From Nocardia yamanashiensis NBRC 100130 (GTDB lineage Bacteria; Actinomycetota; Actinomycetes; Mycobacteriales; Mycobacteriaceae): DNA of 64,000 nucleotides. Every line of letters begins with the position of its first letter. The first letter of the stretch is position 1. Below, piece by piece: positions 6,337-15,114 of this stretch. Both the position numbers and the translations under genes were made by a program. The stretch covers positions 227,119 to 291,118 of the forward strand of contig NZ_BDCD01000019.1 in the NCBI RefSeq assembly GCF_001613325.1, given 5' to 3'. The notes beneath the pieces are model-generated. The model did not search any database, was not told the DNA's origin, and worked only from the letters and a program-made list of their open reading frames with translations.

Positions 6337-8943
6337 GTGGCAGCCAATGGGGATGCGGAGGTGCACGGGGCGGAGGTGCGGAAGGAGTTGCGGCGGATTC
6401 TGCTGGGGACGGGGTTGCGGGAGAACGAGGTGCTGGAGCCGCTGGCTGCGGAGTTGCGGGCGCGGGGGTGCCGGCCGCGGAAGGCGTGGCGGCTGGCGAA
6501 CGAGCTGACGCAGCAGGAGGTGGCCGACGAGTTCAATCGGCTGACCGGGAAGCCCAGTGCGCCAATGAAAGCCAGCCGGATATCGGAGTACGAGAGCTGG
6601 CCGGGGGTGCGAGGGGCGGCGCGGAATCGGCCGCGGCCGACGGTGGAGGTGCTGCGGTATCTGGCGACCATCTACCGCACCAGCTGGGATCAGCTGGTGG
6701 ACACCGTCGATCTGGGGGCGATGCCGAACGGGGAGGTCCGGTCCTATCGGGATGCGGTGGCGGAGCGGTGCACGGCATCGCCGCGCGGGCAGGTGATGCC
6801 GGCTGCCACTGTGGTTTTCGTCGGGCGGCAGCGCGAGCTGGAGCTGCTGGGGCAGCGGGTGCGTGAGCAGTTGCGCACCGATCGGCCGGTGGTGCAGGTG
6901 GTCAACGGGCTGGCGGGCACCGGGAAGACGGCTTTGGCGCGGCGGCTGGTCGAGGAGTTCGCGCCCGCCTACCCGGACGGGTGGATCTGGGAGGACCTGC
7001 GCGGACATTCCGAAGGGCGGGCGCCGCGCACGCCGACCGAGGTGCTGGAGCAGTTGCTGCTGCGGCGGGGCGTGCATCCGGAGACCATCGATCCCGATCC
7101 GGGGCGGCGGGCGGAGCGCTGGCAGGAGGAGATGCGCGACAAGCGGATGCTGATCGTTTTCGACAATGTGCTGGAGAGCAGGCAGATTCGCGATCTGATC
7201 CCGAACGCGCCGGGGTGCTTCGTGCTCATCACCAGCCGCCGGAAGCTGACCGGGTTGACCGGTGCGGCGCCCCCGCTGCAATTGGACGCCATGCCCCGCG
7301 CCGAAGCGGAGGAACTGCTGGTCACGCTCAGCCATCTGCCGACGGACTACGACGTGGGGGCGGTGCGGCGGATTCTGGAGACGGCGGGCAGGCTGCCGCT
7401 GGCGCTGCGCTTGATCGCCGGTCAGCTGGCGCACGGCGGCCCGGATATGCTCGCGGCCGCCGATCAGGACTTCCAGGAGCTGTCCGAGCGGCTGCGGCGG
7501 GCGTCCGCGGCGGAGGAATCACCGGCGGCCGATATCCTGGCGCGCTTCTCGGCCGAGGGCGAAACCCTGCGCGCCGCATTCGAATTGTCGTATCAGCGCC
7601 TGCCGGACGCGGACCTGCGCCGGGCGGTGCGGCTGCTGGGCTGGTTCCCCGGCTCGGAGATCAGCGCCGAAACCCTCGCGGCCATCGGCGATATTTCGGT
7701 GGCGAGCGCGAACGTGCTGATCCGGCGCATCTTCGAGGTCGGGCTGCTGGATCCGGCGGAGGCGGGGCCGCGCGGGCCGCGCTATCGCATCCACGATGTC
7801 ACGCGGCTGTTCGCGCGCACCCAGGCGGCGCTGGAGGATCTGCCCGGCGATCATGCCGCCGCCATCGGCCGCCTGATTCGCTACAGCCTGCGCATCGCCG
7901 GAACGGTCGGCGCGCCACGACCTTTCGATCTCGCGGGCACCTTCCCCAATCCGCCCGCCACCGACGACGGCGCGCTGCGGCAGGCGCGAGCCTGGCTCAC
8001 CAGGGAACGCGAGATGCTGCTCGGCTGCGTGCGCGCGGCCGGTTCCGGCGCCGAAACCGGGCGGCTGGCAAGGCTTTTGGCCTCGCACCTGTCCGGGCTG
8101 GGGCATTGGTCGGACGCGCGCTGGCTGTTCGTGCGGGCGCTGGACATCTCGCGGGGCACCGGCGACCGGATCGAGCAGTGCGATGTGCTGTACGGGCTGG
8201 GCACGGTGCACCGGCTGGCCTGCGATTACGACATCGCGTCCCGGTGTTTCAAGGAGGCGCACGCCATCGCCTCGGAGACCGCGGACGCGCTGCGCACGGC
8301 CTCGGCGCTGTGGGGATACGCCGAGGTGACCCGGCATATCGGCGATTATCCGCACGCCCGCGACGCCTATGCCGATGTGCTCGCCATCGCCCGGCAGCTG
8401 GAGAATCCGAAATTCGAGGGTGACGCGCTGCGCGGGCTCGGGCATCTGGAACGGATGGGCCGCAACCCGGATACCGCGCGGATCTACTACGACGCCGCGC
8501 TGGATATCGCGATCGCCATCGGCGACAACTACAGTCGCGGCTGGTCATTGTGGGGCATCGGCGACATTCACCGCACCATGGGCGAATTCGGCACGGCGCG
8601 CGAGCAATTCGAGGAGGCGCTGGAGATCGGCCAGCGCATCAAGGACAGCCTCCTGCAGGCGGACGCCCTGCGCGGTATGGGGCATATCGAACGCGACCTG
8701 AAGGAACTGGATTCCGCGCAGGGCTTCTATTCGGAATCCCTCGACGTGGCCCGCCGCAATGGCGATCCGCACGGCGAGGCCGACGCCTGGCGCGCCCTGG
8801 CGCTGCTCGCCCTGCTGGTCGGCGTCCAGCATCGCGCCCGCGCCCGCGATTTCCTGTGCCGTGCGCTGGCGTTGTACGAGGCCATGGGGGTCAAGGTCGC
8901 CGAACGGGTGCGGGAAGAGCTGCGCGCACTGGACGAGCGGTAG
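6337..8943 (+). CDS. HTH / NB-ARC / TPR (STAND-type) transcriptional regulator
   Basis: An 868-residue multidomain regulator. The N-terminal 130 residues hold an XRE-like helix-turn-helix (LTQQEVADEFNRLTG, then SRISEYESWP). Next come an NB-ARC ATPase with P-loop NGLAGTGKTALARR near residue 190, a Walker-B-like MLIVFDNV near 270, and a GRLPLALRL motif near 380. The last 270 residues are tetratricopeptide repeats. The architecture is that of signal-responsive STAND regulators common in actinobacteria. The GTG at 6337 follows GGGAGG at good spacing; an ATG 25 codons upstream is possible but lacks one. It is divergent from the two small genes. Ligand and targets unknown. Confidence 0.82.
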   Translation: MAANGDAEVHGAEVRKELRRILLGTGLRENEVLEPLAAELRARGCRPRKAWRLANELTQQEVADEFNRLTGKPSAPMKASRISEYESWPGVRGAARNRPRPTVEVLRYLATIYRTSWDQLVDTVDLGAMPNGEVRSYRDAVAERCTASPRGQVMPAATVVFVGRQRELELLGQRVREQLRTDRPVVQVVNGLAGTGKTALARRLVEEFAPAYPDGWIWEDLRGHSEGRAPRTPTEVLEQLLLRRGVHPETIDPDPGRRAERWQEEMRDKRMLIVFDNVLESRQIRDLIPNAPGCFVLITSRRKLTGLTGAAPPLQLDAMPRAEAEELLVTLSHLPTDYDVGAVRRILETAGRLPLALRLIAGQLAHGGPDMLAAADQDFQELSERLRRASAAEESPAADILARFSAEGETLRAAFELSYQRLPDADLRRAVRLLGWFPGSEISAETLAAIGDISVASANVLIRRIFEVGLLDPAEAGPRGPRYRIHDVTRLFARTQAALEDLPGDHAAAIGRLIRYSLRIAGTVGAPRPFDLAGTFPNPPATDDGALRQARAWLTREREMLLGCVRAAGSGAETGRLARLLASHLSGLGHWSDARWLFVRALDISRGTGDRIEQCDVLYGLGTVHRLACDYDIASRCFKEAHAIASETADALRTASALWGYAEVTRHIGDYPHARDAYADVLAIARQLENPKFEGDALRGLGHLERMGRNPDTARIYYDAALDIAIAIGDNYSRGWSLWGIGDIHRTMGEFGTAREQFEEALEIGQRIKDSLLQADALRGMGHIERDLKELDSAQGFYSESLDVARRNGDPHGEADAWRALALLALLVGVQHRARARDFLCRALALYEAMGVKVAERVREELRALDER

Positions 8944-8944
8944 T

Positions 8945-10306
8945 TCAGCCGGCCTTGGCGACCAGCGCGGCCTGCGCCCGCGCCACGTCCCGGCCCGTCG
9001 CCGCCTCGTCGATGGTGCGAATCTCCCCGTCGCGCACCACGATCCGGCCGTTCACCACCAGCGCCGCCAGCGGTGGCGCGGCGCCCAGGATCAGGGCGGT
9101 GACCGGATCCTCGATCCCCGCATGGGCGGGCCCGTCCAGCCGCCACAAGGCCAGATCCGCGAGCTTTCCCGGCTCCAGCGAACCGATCTCGGCTGCCCGC
9201 CCCAGCGTGCGCGCCCCGCCGATGGTCGCCAGCTCCAGCGCGGTCCGCACGGTCAGCGCACTCGGGCCGCCGCGCTGCCGTGCGAAAAGCAGTGCGTTGC
9301 GCGGCTCTTCGATGAGGGAACTGGATTCATTGCTGGCCGCGCCGTCCACGCCCAGCCCCACCGGCACCCCCGCGGCCAGCAGGTCCGCGGTGCGGGCGAC
9401 GCCGCAGCCGATGCGGGCATTGGAGGTCGGGCAGTGCGCCACGCCGGTTCCCGTGCGGGCGAGGGTGGCGATGGCGTCGTCGTCGAGATGGATGCCGTGT
9501 GCGTACCAGACATCGGGGCCGACCCAGCCGAGCTGCTCCAGGTATGCGGCGGGCGTGCACCCGTGGGTGCGCAGGCAGTAGTCGTGCTCGTCCAGGGTCT
9601 CGGCGGCATGGGTGTGCAACCGCACCCCCAGTTCACGCGCCAACGTGGCGGATTCCCGCAGCAGCTCGGGCGATACCGAGAAAGGCGAGCAGGGCGCCAG
9701 CCCGATCCGGAGCATCGAATCGAAAGTCGGGTCGTGCCAGCGTGATACGGCGTCCTGGCTCGCGACCAGAATGTCGTCCAGCGCCTCCACCACCGAATCC
9801 GGCGGCAGCCCACCGGCGCTCTGCCCCAGGTCCATGGATCCGCGGGTGGGGTGGAACCGCAGTCCGACCTGCGCCGCGGCCTCGATGGTGGCTCCCAGCA
9901 GATCACCGGCGTCACGCGGGAACAGGTAGTGATGGTCGGTGGTCGTGGTGCATCCGGTGCGAGCCAGGGAAGCGAGCGCACCGGTGGCAGCCACCCGGGT
10001 GGCGTCGGCGTCGATGCCCGCCCAGATCGGGTACAGCGTGGTCAGCCATTCGAAAAGCGTTGCGTCGGCGGCCAATCCACGCGTCACCCACTGATACAGG
10101 TGATGGTGGGTGTTCACCAGGCCCGGAGTCAGCAGGCAGCCGCGCCCGTCGATCCGGTTGCCGCCCTGGACTTCCGGCGCCCGCCCCGGGCCCACGGCGG
10201 CGATCCGATTCCCCCGCACGACGACATGCCCGTCCCGATACTCGGTGCCCGCCGGATCCACCGTCGCCACCGCGCAGCCTTCGATCACCAGGGTCATGTC
10301 GTCCAC
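8945..10306 (-). CDS. 8-oxoguanine deaminase-like amidohydrolase
   Basis: A 453-residue amidohydrolase of the ATZ/TRZ (guanine deaminase) superfamily. Visible metal ligands and active-site motifs are LVNTHHHLYQ (about 64-73), LHTHAAETLDEHDYC (about 231-245), the AHGIHLDDD region and GVDGAASNES (about 317-326). Its size and the HHHLYQ-W sequence fit the 8-oxoguanine deaminase branch, which converts 8-oxoguanine to urate. The GTG start follows GGGAG and nearly abuts the hydroxyisourate hydrolase stop, so it is the last gene of a three-gene purine operon. Guanine deaminase activity is the main alternative. Confidence 0.82.
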   Translation of the reverse strand: MDDMTLVIEGCAVATVDPAGTEYRDGHVVVRGNRIAAVGPGRAPEVQGGNRIDGRGCLLTPGLVNTHHHLYQWVTRGLAADATLFEWLTTLYPIWAGIDADATRVAATGALASLARTGCTTTTDHHYLFPRDAGDLLGATIEAAAQVGLRFHPTRGSMDLGQSAGGLPPDSVVEALDDILVASQDAVSRWHDPTFDSMLRIGLAPCSPFSVSPELLRESATLARELGVRLHTHAAETLDEHDYCLRTHGCTPAAYLEQLGWVGPDVWYAHGIHLDDDAIATLARTGTGVAHCPTSNARIGCGVARTADLLAAGVPVGLGVDGAASNESSSLIEEPRNALLFARQRGGPSALTVRTALELATIGGARTLGRAAEIGSLEPGKLADLALWRLDGPAHAGIEDPVTALILGAAPPLAALVVNGRIVVRDGEIRTIDEAATGRDVARAQAALVAKAG

Positions 10307-10309
10307 GGG

Positions 10310-10630
10310 TCAGCTCCCTCGATAGGTGGAATACGCGAAGGGCGACAACAACAGCGGGACGTGATAGTGCCGTTCCCCGCCCACCGTGAACGCGATGCTC
10401 ACCTCCGGATAGAAGGCGTCCACGCCCTGCGCCGCGAAATAGTCCCCGGTAGCGAAGACCAGCCGATACACCCCGGGCGGCAGCTCCGCGCCGAGCGCGC
10501 CGATCCGGCCGTCCGCATCGGTCTTCCCACCGGCCAGTTCCGCCCCGCTCGCGTCGGACAGGCGCACCGTCACCCCGGCGGCCGGCGCGCCCCGGACCGC
10601 GTCCAGCACATGCGTGCTCAGCGAGCTCAT
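10310..10630 (-). CDS. 5-hydroxyisourate hydrolase (transthyretin-related)
   Basis: A 106-residue protein with the transthyretin fold signatures LSTHVLDAVRGAPAAGV at the N-terminus (catalytic His), ERHYHVPLLLSPFAY, and the diagnostic C-terminal tetrapeptide YRGS. It hydrolyses 5-hydroxyisourate, the product of urate oxidation, to OHCU. The ATG overlaps the upstream OHCU decarboxylase stop (ATGA), so both steps are co-translated. Length is normal for the family. The urate oxidase that makes its substrate is not in the window. Confidence 0.94.
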   Translation of the reverse strand: MSSLSTHVLDAVRGAPAAGVTVRLSDASGAELAGGKTDADGRIGALGAELPPGVYRLVFATGDYFAAQGVDAFYPEVSIAFTVGGERHYHVPLLLSPFAYSTYRGS

Positions 10631-11130
10631 GCCTGCCCGCCGATCAGGCGCCCCAGCCGAATCCGGTTGATCTTCGCCAATTCCGTTCGCACGATCCGCC
10701 TTTCCTCGGCCGGGTCGTTCCCGAGCCGCTCGGTGAGAATGGCGAGCAGCCGCTCCGGCGACAGCCCGGTGGCGCACACCAGATAGACATGCCCGAACTT
10801 CGCCTCGTACTCCCGGTTCCCGGCCGCGATGGCCGCCCGTACCGCGTCGCCGGCGTCGGCCATCCCGGCCTGTTCCCGGGCCGAGTTCGCATTGTCCGGC
10901 CGATCGCCGATGCGCGGATGCCCGGCCATGGCCAGATCGATCTCCGCTTCGCTCACCCCGGCCAGCGCCGCGTCGGCGGCGGCGAACAAAGCCTCGGCAG
11001 AGCCGTACGGTCTTTTCGCCGCCACCGCCCGCGCCCATTCCGGCGACGCGCAGCACGCCAGCAACAATTCGATTGCCTCGGGTTCCGGCAGTGCGTCGAA
11101 TCGCGCCGGCCCGATTCCGTTATCCGTCAT
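10627..11130 (-). CDS. 2-oxo-4-hydroxy-4-carboxy-5-ureidoimidazoline (OHCU) decarboxylase
   Basis: A 167-residue protein with the family core AGHPRIGD (catalytic His about 71), NSAREQAGM (Glu about 86) and KFGHVYLVCATGLSPE. It decarboxylates OHCU to S-allantoin, the step after hydroxyisourate hydrolase. I chose the ATG at 11128-11130, preceded closely by GGAGG. An ATG four codons earlier is possible. It is the first gene of the operon with hydroxyisourate hydrolase and the deaminase, and is divergent from the MocA-like gene. Confidence 0.92.
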   Translation of the reverse strand: MTDNGIGPARFDALPEPEAIELLLACCASPEWARAVAAKRPYGSAEALFAAADAALAGVSEAEIDLAMAGHPRIGDRPDNANSAREQAGMADAGDAVRAAIAAGNREYEAKFGHVYLVCATGLSPERLLAILTERLGNDPAEERRIVRTELAKINRIRLGRLIGGQA

Positions 11131-11270
11131 CCCCTCCAGCATCGGCCAGGCCAACCGCCGCCGCCAGTCGGCCCGTCCGAGCGCGCCGCCGTGTCGCGCG
11201 CGGCTGTGAGTCCGCACAGCACCCGCACGTTCAGGAAGCGAACTGATCGGTACGGAGTTACCCTGCCCGC

Positions 11271-12032
11271 ATGACCCCCCTACGCTGCGACGGCATCGTG
11301 CTCGCGGCGGGTGCAGGCACCCGCTACGGCATGCCGAAAGTGCTGGCCGAAAACGGCGCGTGGGTGGAATCGGCGGTGCGCGCCCTGCGCGACGGCGGCT
11401 GCGAGCGAGTGTTCGTCGTACTCGGCGCGACCGGCCCCGCACAACCGGAATCCGACGACCCGGCAGACCCTGAACACCCGACGCGATGGCTGGTTTCGCG
11501 CACGCCCCGCATCACCCTGCCGGACGGCGTACAGCCGGTCTGGGCCGGCGACTGGGCAGCCGGCCTCAGCGCCTCCATGCGCGCCGGCCTCGCCGCCGTC
11601 GCCGCCCCGAAAACAGCCGCTACCGGGCCGGACCAGTCGATTGCGGCGCGGATTACCAAACCGCGGAACACTGCACCGCGGAATACTGCGAGCGGGAATA
11701 CCCCCACTGGAACTTCCGGCGAGACCGCAGGCGTCGCGGAGTTCGTGGCGATCATGCCGGTGGATACGCCGGATGTGGGAGCCGATGTCGTCGCGCGGGT
11801 GATCGCGGCGGCGCGGGAGTCGGCGAGCGGGCTGGCGCGGGCGGTTTTCGGGGCGGTGCCGGGGCATCCAGTGGTGCTGGGGCGGGGGCATTGGGCGGGG
11901 GTTTCGGCTGCGGCCCAGGGAAATTCGGGGGCCGGTAGTTATTTGCGGGAACGAGCGGATATGGTGTGCGTCACGTGCGACGACCTTGCGACGGGGATGG
12001 ATCAGGACTATCCACGCAGCGGCGCACGATGA
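11271..12032 (+). CDS. MocA-like molybdenum cofactor cytidylyltransferase (NTP transferase)
   Basis: A 253-residue nucleotidyltransferase with the signature VLAAGAGTRYGMPKVL at residues 10-25 and MPVDTPDVGADVV near residue 162. The family attaches CMP to the molybdopterin cofactor used by xanthine dehydrogenase. It lies 13 bp before xdhC and within 6 kb of xdh, which supports that role. A low-complexity stretch of about 40 residues rich in Asn/Thr/Pro (ITKPRNTAPRNTASGNT) interrupts the middle and looks like an insertion. The Shine-Dalgarno sequence is weak. Confidence 0.75.
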   Translation: MTPLRCDGIVLAAGAGTRYGMPKVLAENGAWVESAVRALRDGGCERVFVVLGATGPAQPESDDPADPEHPTRWLVSRTPRITLPDGVQPVWAGDWAAGLSASMRAGLAAVAAPKTAATGPDQSIAARITKPRNTAPRNTASGNTPTGTSGETAGVAEFVAIMPVDTPDVGADVVARVIAAARESASGLARAVFGAVPGHPVVLGRGHWAGVSAAAQGNSGAGSYLRERADMVCVTCDDLATGMDQDYPRSGAR

Positions 12033-12045
12033 TCTGGAGCTGGTG

Positions 12046-13071
12046 ATGCGGGAAATCGTCGACGACCTTTTGCGGATTTGGCACAGTGGGCGGACCGCCG
12101 GATTGGCCACGCTGGTGCGGACGCAGGGGGCGGCGCCGGTGCCGATCGGCGCGTCCATGGTTGTGGACGCGGACGGACGGGCCTTCGGTTCGGTGTCCGC
12201 GGGCTGCGCCGAGGCGGCGGCCTACGAAGCGGCGGCGGAGGCGGCGCGGACCGGCCGGCGCGGATTGCAGCGGTTCGGCCCGGGCAGCGGGCTCGACGCG
12301 GGCATGGACTGCGGCGGCATGCTGGACGTGTTCGCGGAACCGTTCTCGCGGCGGCACTTTCCGGAGTTCCCGAACGTGGCGGCGGATATCGCGGCGCAAC
12401 GGCAGGTCACCGTGTTCACGGTGGTGTGGCATTCCGATCCGGAGGTGATCGGGCAGCATCTGGTGACCGATCGCAAGCACGCCACCGAACTGGTGTCGCT
12501 GCCGGATTCGGATGTGTTCGTGGCCTCCTTCACCCGCCCGCCGCGCGTGATCCTGGTGGGCGCCAACGCTTTCGCCGCCGCGCTGTCCACCCAGCTGCTG
12601 CTGCTCGGCTACCGGGTGACCGTCGTCGACGCCCGCCCCACCTTCGCCAATCCCGACGCATACCCGGGCTGCGAAGTGGTGGTCGACTGGCCGCACCGCT
12701 ACCTGAACACGGTCGCCGCCCGCGGCGAAATCGGTTCCGACACTTCGCTGGTGGTGCTCTCGCACGACGCCAAATTCGAGATACCCCTGCTCACCGTCGC
12801 GCTCCGACTACCCGAGCTGGGTTACCTGGCCGCCTTCGGCTCGGGCTCAGCGCATACGCATCGACTGGAAGCCCTGCAGGCCGGTGGTTTCGACGCCGCC
12901 ACCCTGGCCCGCCTGCACTCCCCCGCCGGCCTCGAGCTGGGCGCGCGCACGCCCGCCGAGACCGCGCTCGCCATCGCGGCGGAACTGGTGGCGGTGCGCA
13001 ACGGCGCGACCGGCCACTCCGGTTCGGCCGGTACCGATCCCGGCCTCCGCCGCCCCACCCTCGTCCGCTGA
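12046..13071 (+). CDS. xdhC: XdhC/CoxI family xanthine dehydrogenase accessory protein
   Basis: A 341-residue protein. The N-terminal XdhC_CoxI part carries ATLVRTQGAAPVPIGASMVV, GSVSAGCAE and DCGGMLDVF. The C-terminal part is a Rossmann-like domain (RVILVGANAFAAALSTQLLL, then VTVVDARPTF). The family delivers the mature, sulphurated molybdenum cofactor to xanthine dehydrogenase. The ATG at 12046 has GGAG seven bases upstream and follows the MocA-like stop by 13 bp. A 9-bp hairpin spans its stop codon and separates it from the convergent ABC operon. Confidence 0.85.
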   Translation: MREIVDDLLRIWHSGRTAGLATLVRTQGAAPVPIGASMVVDADGRAFGSVSAGCAEAAAYEAAAEAARTGRRGLQRFGPGSGLDAGMDCGGMLDVFAEPFSRRHFPEFPNVAADIAAQRQVTVFTVVWHSDPEVIGQHLVTDRKHATELVSLPDSDVFVASFTRPPRVILVGANAFAAALSTQLLLLGYRVTVVDARPTFANPDAYPGCEVVVDWPHRYLNTVAARGEIGSDTSLVVLSHDAKFEIPLLTVALRLPELGYLAAFGSGSAHTHRLEALQAGGFDAATLARLHSPAGLELGARTPAETALAIAAELVAVRNGATGHSGSAGTDPGLRRPTLVR

Positions 13072-13082
13072 ACCGGACGAGG
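13059..13082. terminator. Bidirectional hairpin between xdhC and the ABC operon
   Basis: CCTCGTCCG pairs with CGGACGAGG around a six-base loop. The loop contains part of the xdhC stop codon. It lies 16 bp from the end of the convergent substrate-binding-protein gene, so it can serve both operons. Confidence 0.65.
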
Positions 13083-13098
13083 GCGACAACGAAACGTA

Positions 13099-14208
13099 TT
13101 ACGCCAAAGGCTTTTTCAGCTCCGGATGCTCGGCGAACACCTCTTTGAGCACCGACAGGTCGAACAACTGCTCGGCCTTGATATCGATCTTGGCCTTGGC
13201 CAGCGCGCGAATATTGCCGGTGATCAATTCGTCGGACATGGTGAACAGGCCGTTGTAGGCGGTCTCCGGCGACGTCACCAGGCTGTTCTGCGCCGTCGCC
13301 TCCTTGGTCTGCTCGGCCAGATCCAGCCGCTGATCCTTGCCGTACACCTCGACCGCCAGCCGCGCCGACTCGGCCGGATTCGCCACCGCGTCCCGCCAGC
13401 CCTTGATCTCGGCCACCAGGAACGCCTTCAGCTTGTCCCGCTCGTTGTCGATGGTCTGCTGGCTCACCGTCAGCGTCTCCGCCACCAGGGGCAGCCCGTA
13501 ATCGGCGAACAGGAAGTTGGTATTGGCGAATCCCTTGGCGCTCAACGTGATCGGCTCGTTGGTCACATAGCTGACCCAGCCGTCCACCTCGCCGTTGGCC
13601 AGCGGCGTCGGATCGTATTGCGCGGGCACGATGGTGACGTCGTTCGGCGTCATATTGTTGGCGGTGAGCAGGGCGTTGAAGATCAGCTGATTGGTGTCCT
13701 GCACCCCGATCTTGCGCCCCTTCATGTCCTGCGGCGTGGCGATCGGCTTGGCCGCGGAACTCACGATGCAGAACGGATTCTTCTGATACGTGGTGCCGAC
13801 GATCTTGGCCTTCAACCCTTCCAGCAGCGCGGGCGCGGTGGTCTGCGGCGCGGACAGCCCGGCCCAGATCTTGCCGGTGCCCAGCCCCGCCTCCACCGAG
13901 GTGCTGGCCGCGCCGCCGGCGATCAGGTTCACCGACCCGAACCCGGCTTCCTTGTAATAGCCCTTGGCGTCGGCGAAGTATTCGCCCGCGAATTCGATGT
14001 TCTTGAGCCAGGACAGCTGGACAGCCACGGTCCCGTATTTGGAACCGTCCTGGGTGGTGCCATTGTTCGATCCGGTGGAGTCCTTGCCGCAGGCGGCGAG
14101 CACCCCGGCCCCGCCGACCACCGCGCCGGTGAGCCCGGCGTAGCGGAGGAAGGATCGGCGATCCATGGAAAACTGCGTGGCCGGGCGCGGCCGGGACATA
14201 CGACTCAT
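13099..14208 (-). CDS. ABC transporter substrate-binding lipoprotein (NMT1/THI5-like)
   Basis: A 369-residue lipoprotein. The N-terminus has a twin-arginine-like MDRRSFLRYAGLTGA stretch followed by a lipobox ending VLAAC. The mature protein shows the NMT1/THI5 family features QLSWLKNIEFAGEYFADAKG and YQKNPFCIVSS. Members bind small organic nitrogen or sulphur compounds or thiamine and riboflavin precursors. It is the last of four importer genes. The setting inside a purine-degradation island suggests a purine, urate or ureide ligand, but this is inference; a pyrimidine or riboflavin ligand is an alternative. Confidence 0.85.
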   Translation of the reverse strand: MSRMSRPRPATQFSMDRRSFLRYAGLTGAVVGGAGVLAACGKDSTGSNNGTTQDGSKYGTVAVQLSWLKNIEFAGEYFADAKGYYKEAGFGSVNLIAGGAASTSVEAGLGTGKIWAGLSAPQTTAPALLEGLKAKIVGTTYQKNPFCIVSSAAKPIATPQDMKGRKIGVQDTNQLIFNALLTANNMTPNDVTIVPAQYDPTPLANGEVDGWVSYVTNEPITLSAKGFANTNFLFADYGLPLVAETLTVSQQTIDNERDKLKAFLVAEIKGWRDAVANPAESARLAVEVYGKDQRLDLAEQTKEATAQNSLVTSPETAYNGLFTMSDELITGNIRALAKAKIDIKAEQLFDLSVLKEVFAEHPELKKPLA

Positions 14209-14283
14209 GGGCCGAATCTAGGAGGTTTGGGTTTCAGATATTTTGCTTTCGCGGACCCATTTGTGTGCGGCACGTTAACTCGT

Positions 14284-15114
14284 TCACCGGTCGCGGCCGC
14301 GTTCGGGCGCGAAGCGGGCCAGAATCAGGTTCTCCAGCACGCCGACCACCGCGTAGGCGAATACCGACACCACGGTGACCAGTGCGATCGACGCCCACAA
14401 TCGGTTGTATTGGAAAGTCGGAATGGCGCGAATGAGGCCCGCCCCCAATCCGGTTCCGCTGCCCAGCCATTCGCCGAGCAACGCACCGATCAGCGCGCCG
14501 GGCACCGACACGCGGGCGGCCGCGAACACCGACGGCAGCGCGGCGGGCACCGCCACCATGCGCAGCGCCGTCCAGCGCGAACCGCCGTAGGCCGCCACCA
14601 GTTCCATGGCCTGCCGGGGCGCGGTCTGCAAACCGGTCATGATCATGACCAGCGCCGGGAAGAACACCACGATGGCCGCCATCACCGCCACCCCCAGCGT
14701 GCCGCGGCCGAACACCAGCACGATGATCGGCGTCAGCACCACCAGCGGCACCGAGCGCAGCAGCGTGGCCACCGGCATGAAGGCCGCCGAGAGCGCGGGT
14801 ACGCCGACGAACAGCGCGGCCACCACCAGCGCCCCGCCCATGCCGGCCGCGAAGCCGACGGTGGCGTCGCGCAGGGTGATTCGCATTTCCTCGAAGATGA
14901 CCCGGCGGGCGCCGTCGGCGTTCGGCCCGGTCACCAGGTAGGTCCAGACCTCGCCGGGCGTCTTGCCGACCAGGCCGACCTGCGGGTACAGCTGCAGAAA
15001 GCCGTACCAGAGCGCGACCAGCAGGATCAGTGAAACCAGAAGCGGCAGCAGGAATTTGCCGATGGGTCGTAGTACGTCGAGCGTTCGCATGCTCAGGCCT
15101 CCGCTCGGGTCCAC
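14284..15114 (-). CDS. ABC transporter permease (second, SsuC/TauC type)
   Basis: A 276-residue inner-membrane permease with six or so hydrophobic segments and the EAA-type coupling loop around ELVAAYGGSRWTALRMVAVPAALP. It overlaps the start of its partner permease's end by 22 bases and precedes the substrate-binding protein by 75 bp. The importer therefore uses two different permeases forming a heterodimer, unlike the homodimeric SsuC arrangement. Confidence 0.85.
   Translation of the reverse strand: MDPSGGLSMRTLDVLRPIGKFLLPLLVSLILLVALWYGFLQLYPQVGLVGKTPGEVWTYLVTGPNADGARRVIFEEMRITLRDATVGFAAGMGGALVVAALFVGVPALSAAFMPVATLLRSVPLVVLTPIIVLVFGRGTLGVAVMAAIVVFFPALVMIMTGLQTAPRQAMELVAAYGGSRWTALRMVAVPAALPSVFAAARVSVPGALIGALLGEWLGSGTGLGAGLIRAIPTFQYNRLWASIALVTVVSVFAYAVVGVLENLILARFAPERGRDR

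Noticed and set aside
13126..15033. Long plus-strand open frame opposite the ABC operon
   Set aside because: Composition typical of an antisense frame and no ribosome binding site; the minus strand encodes binding protein and permease.
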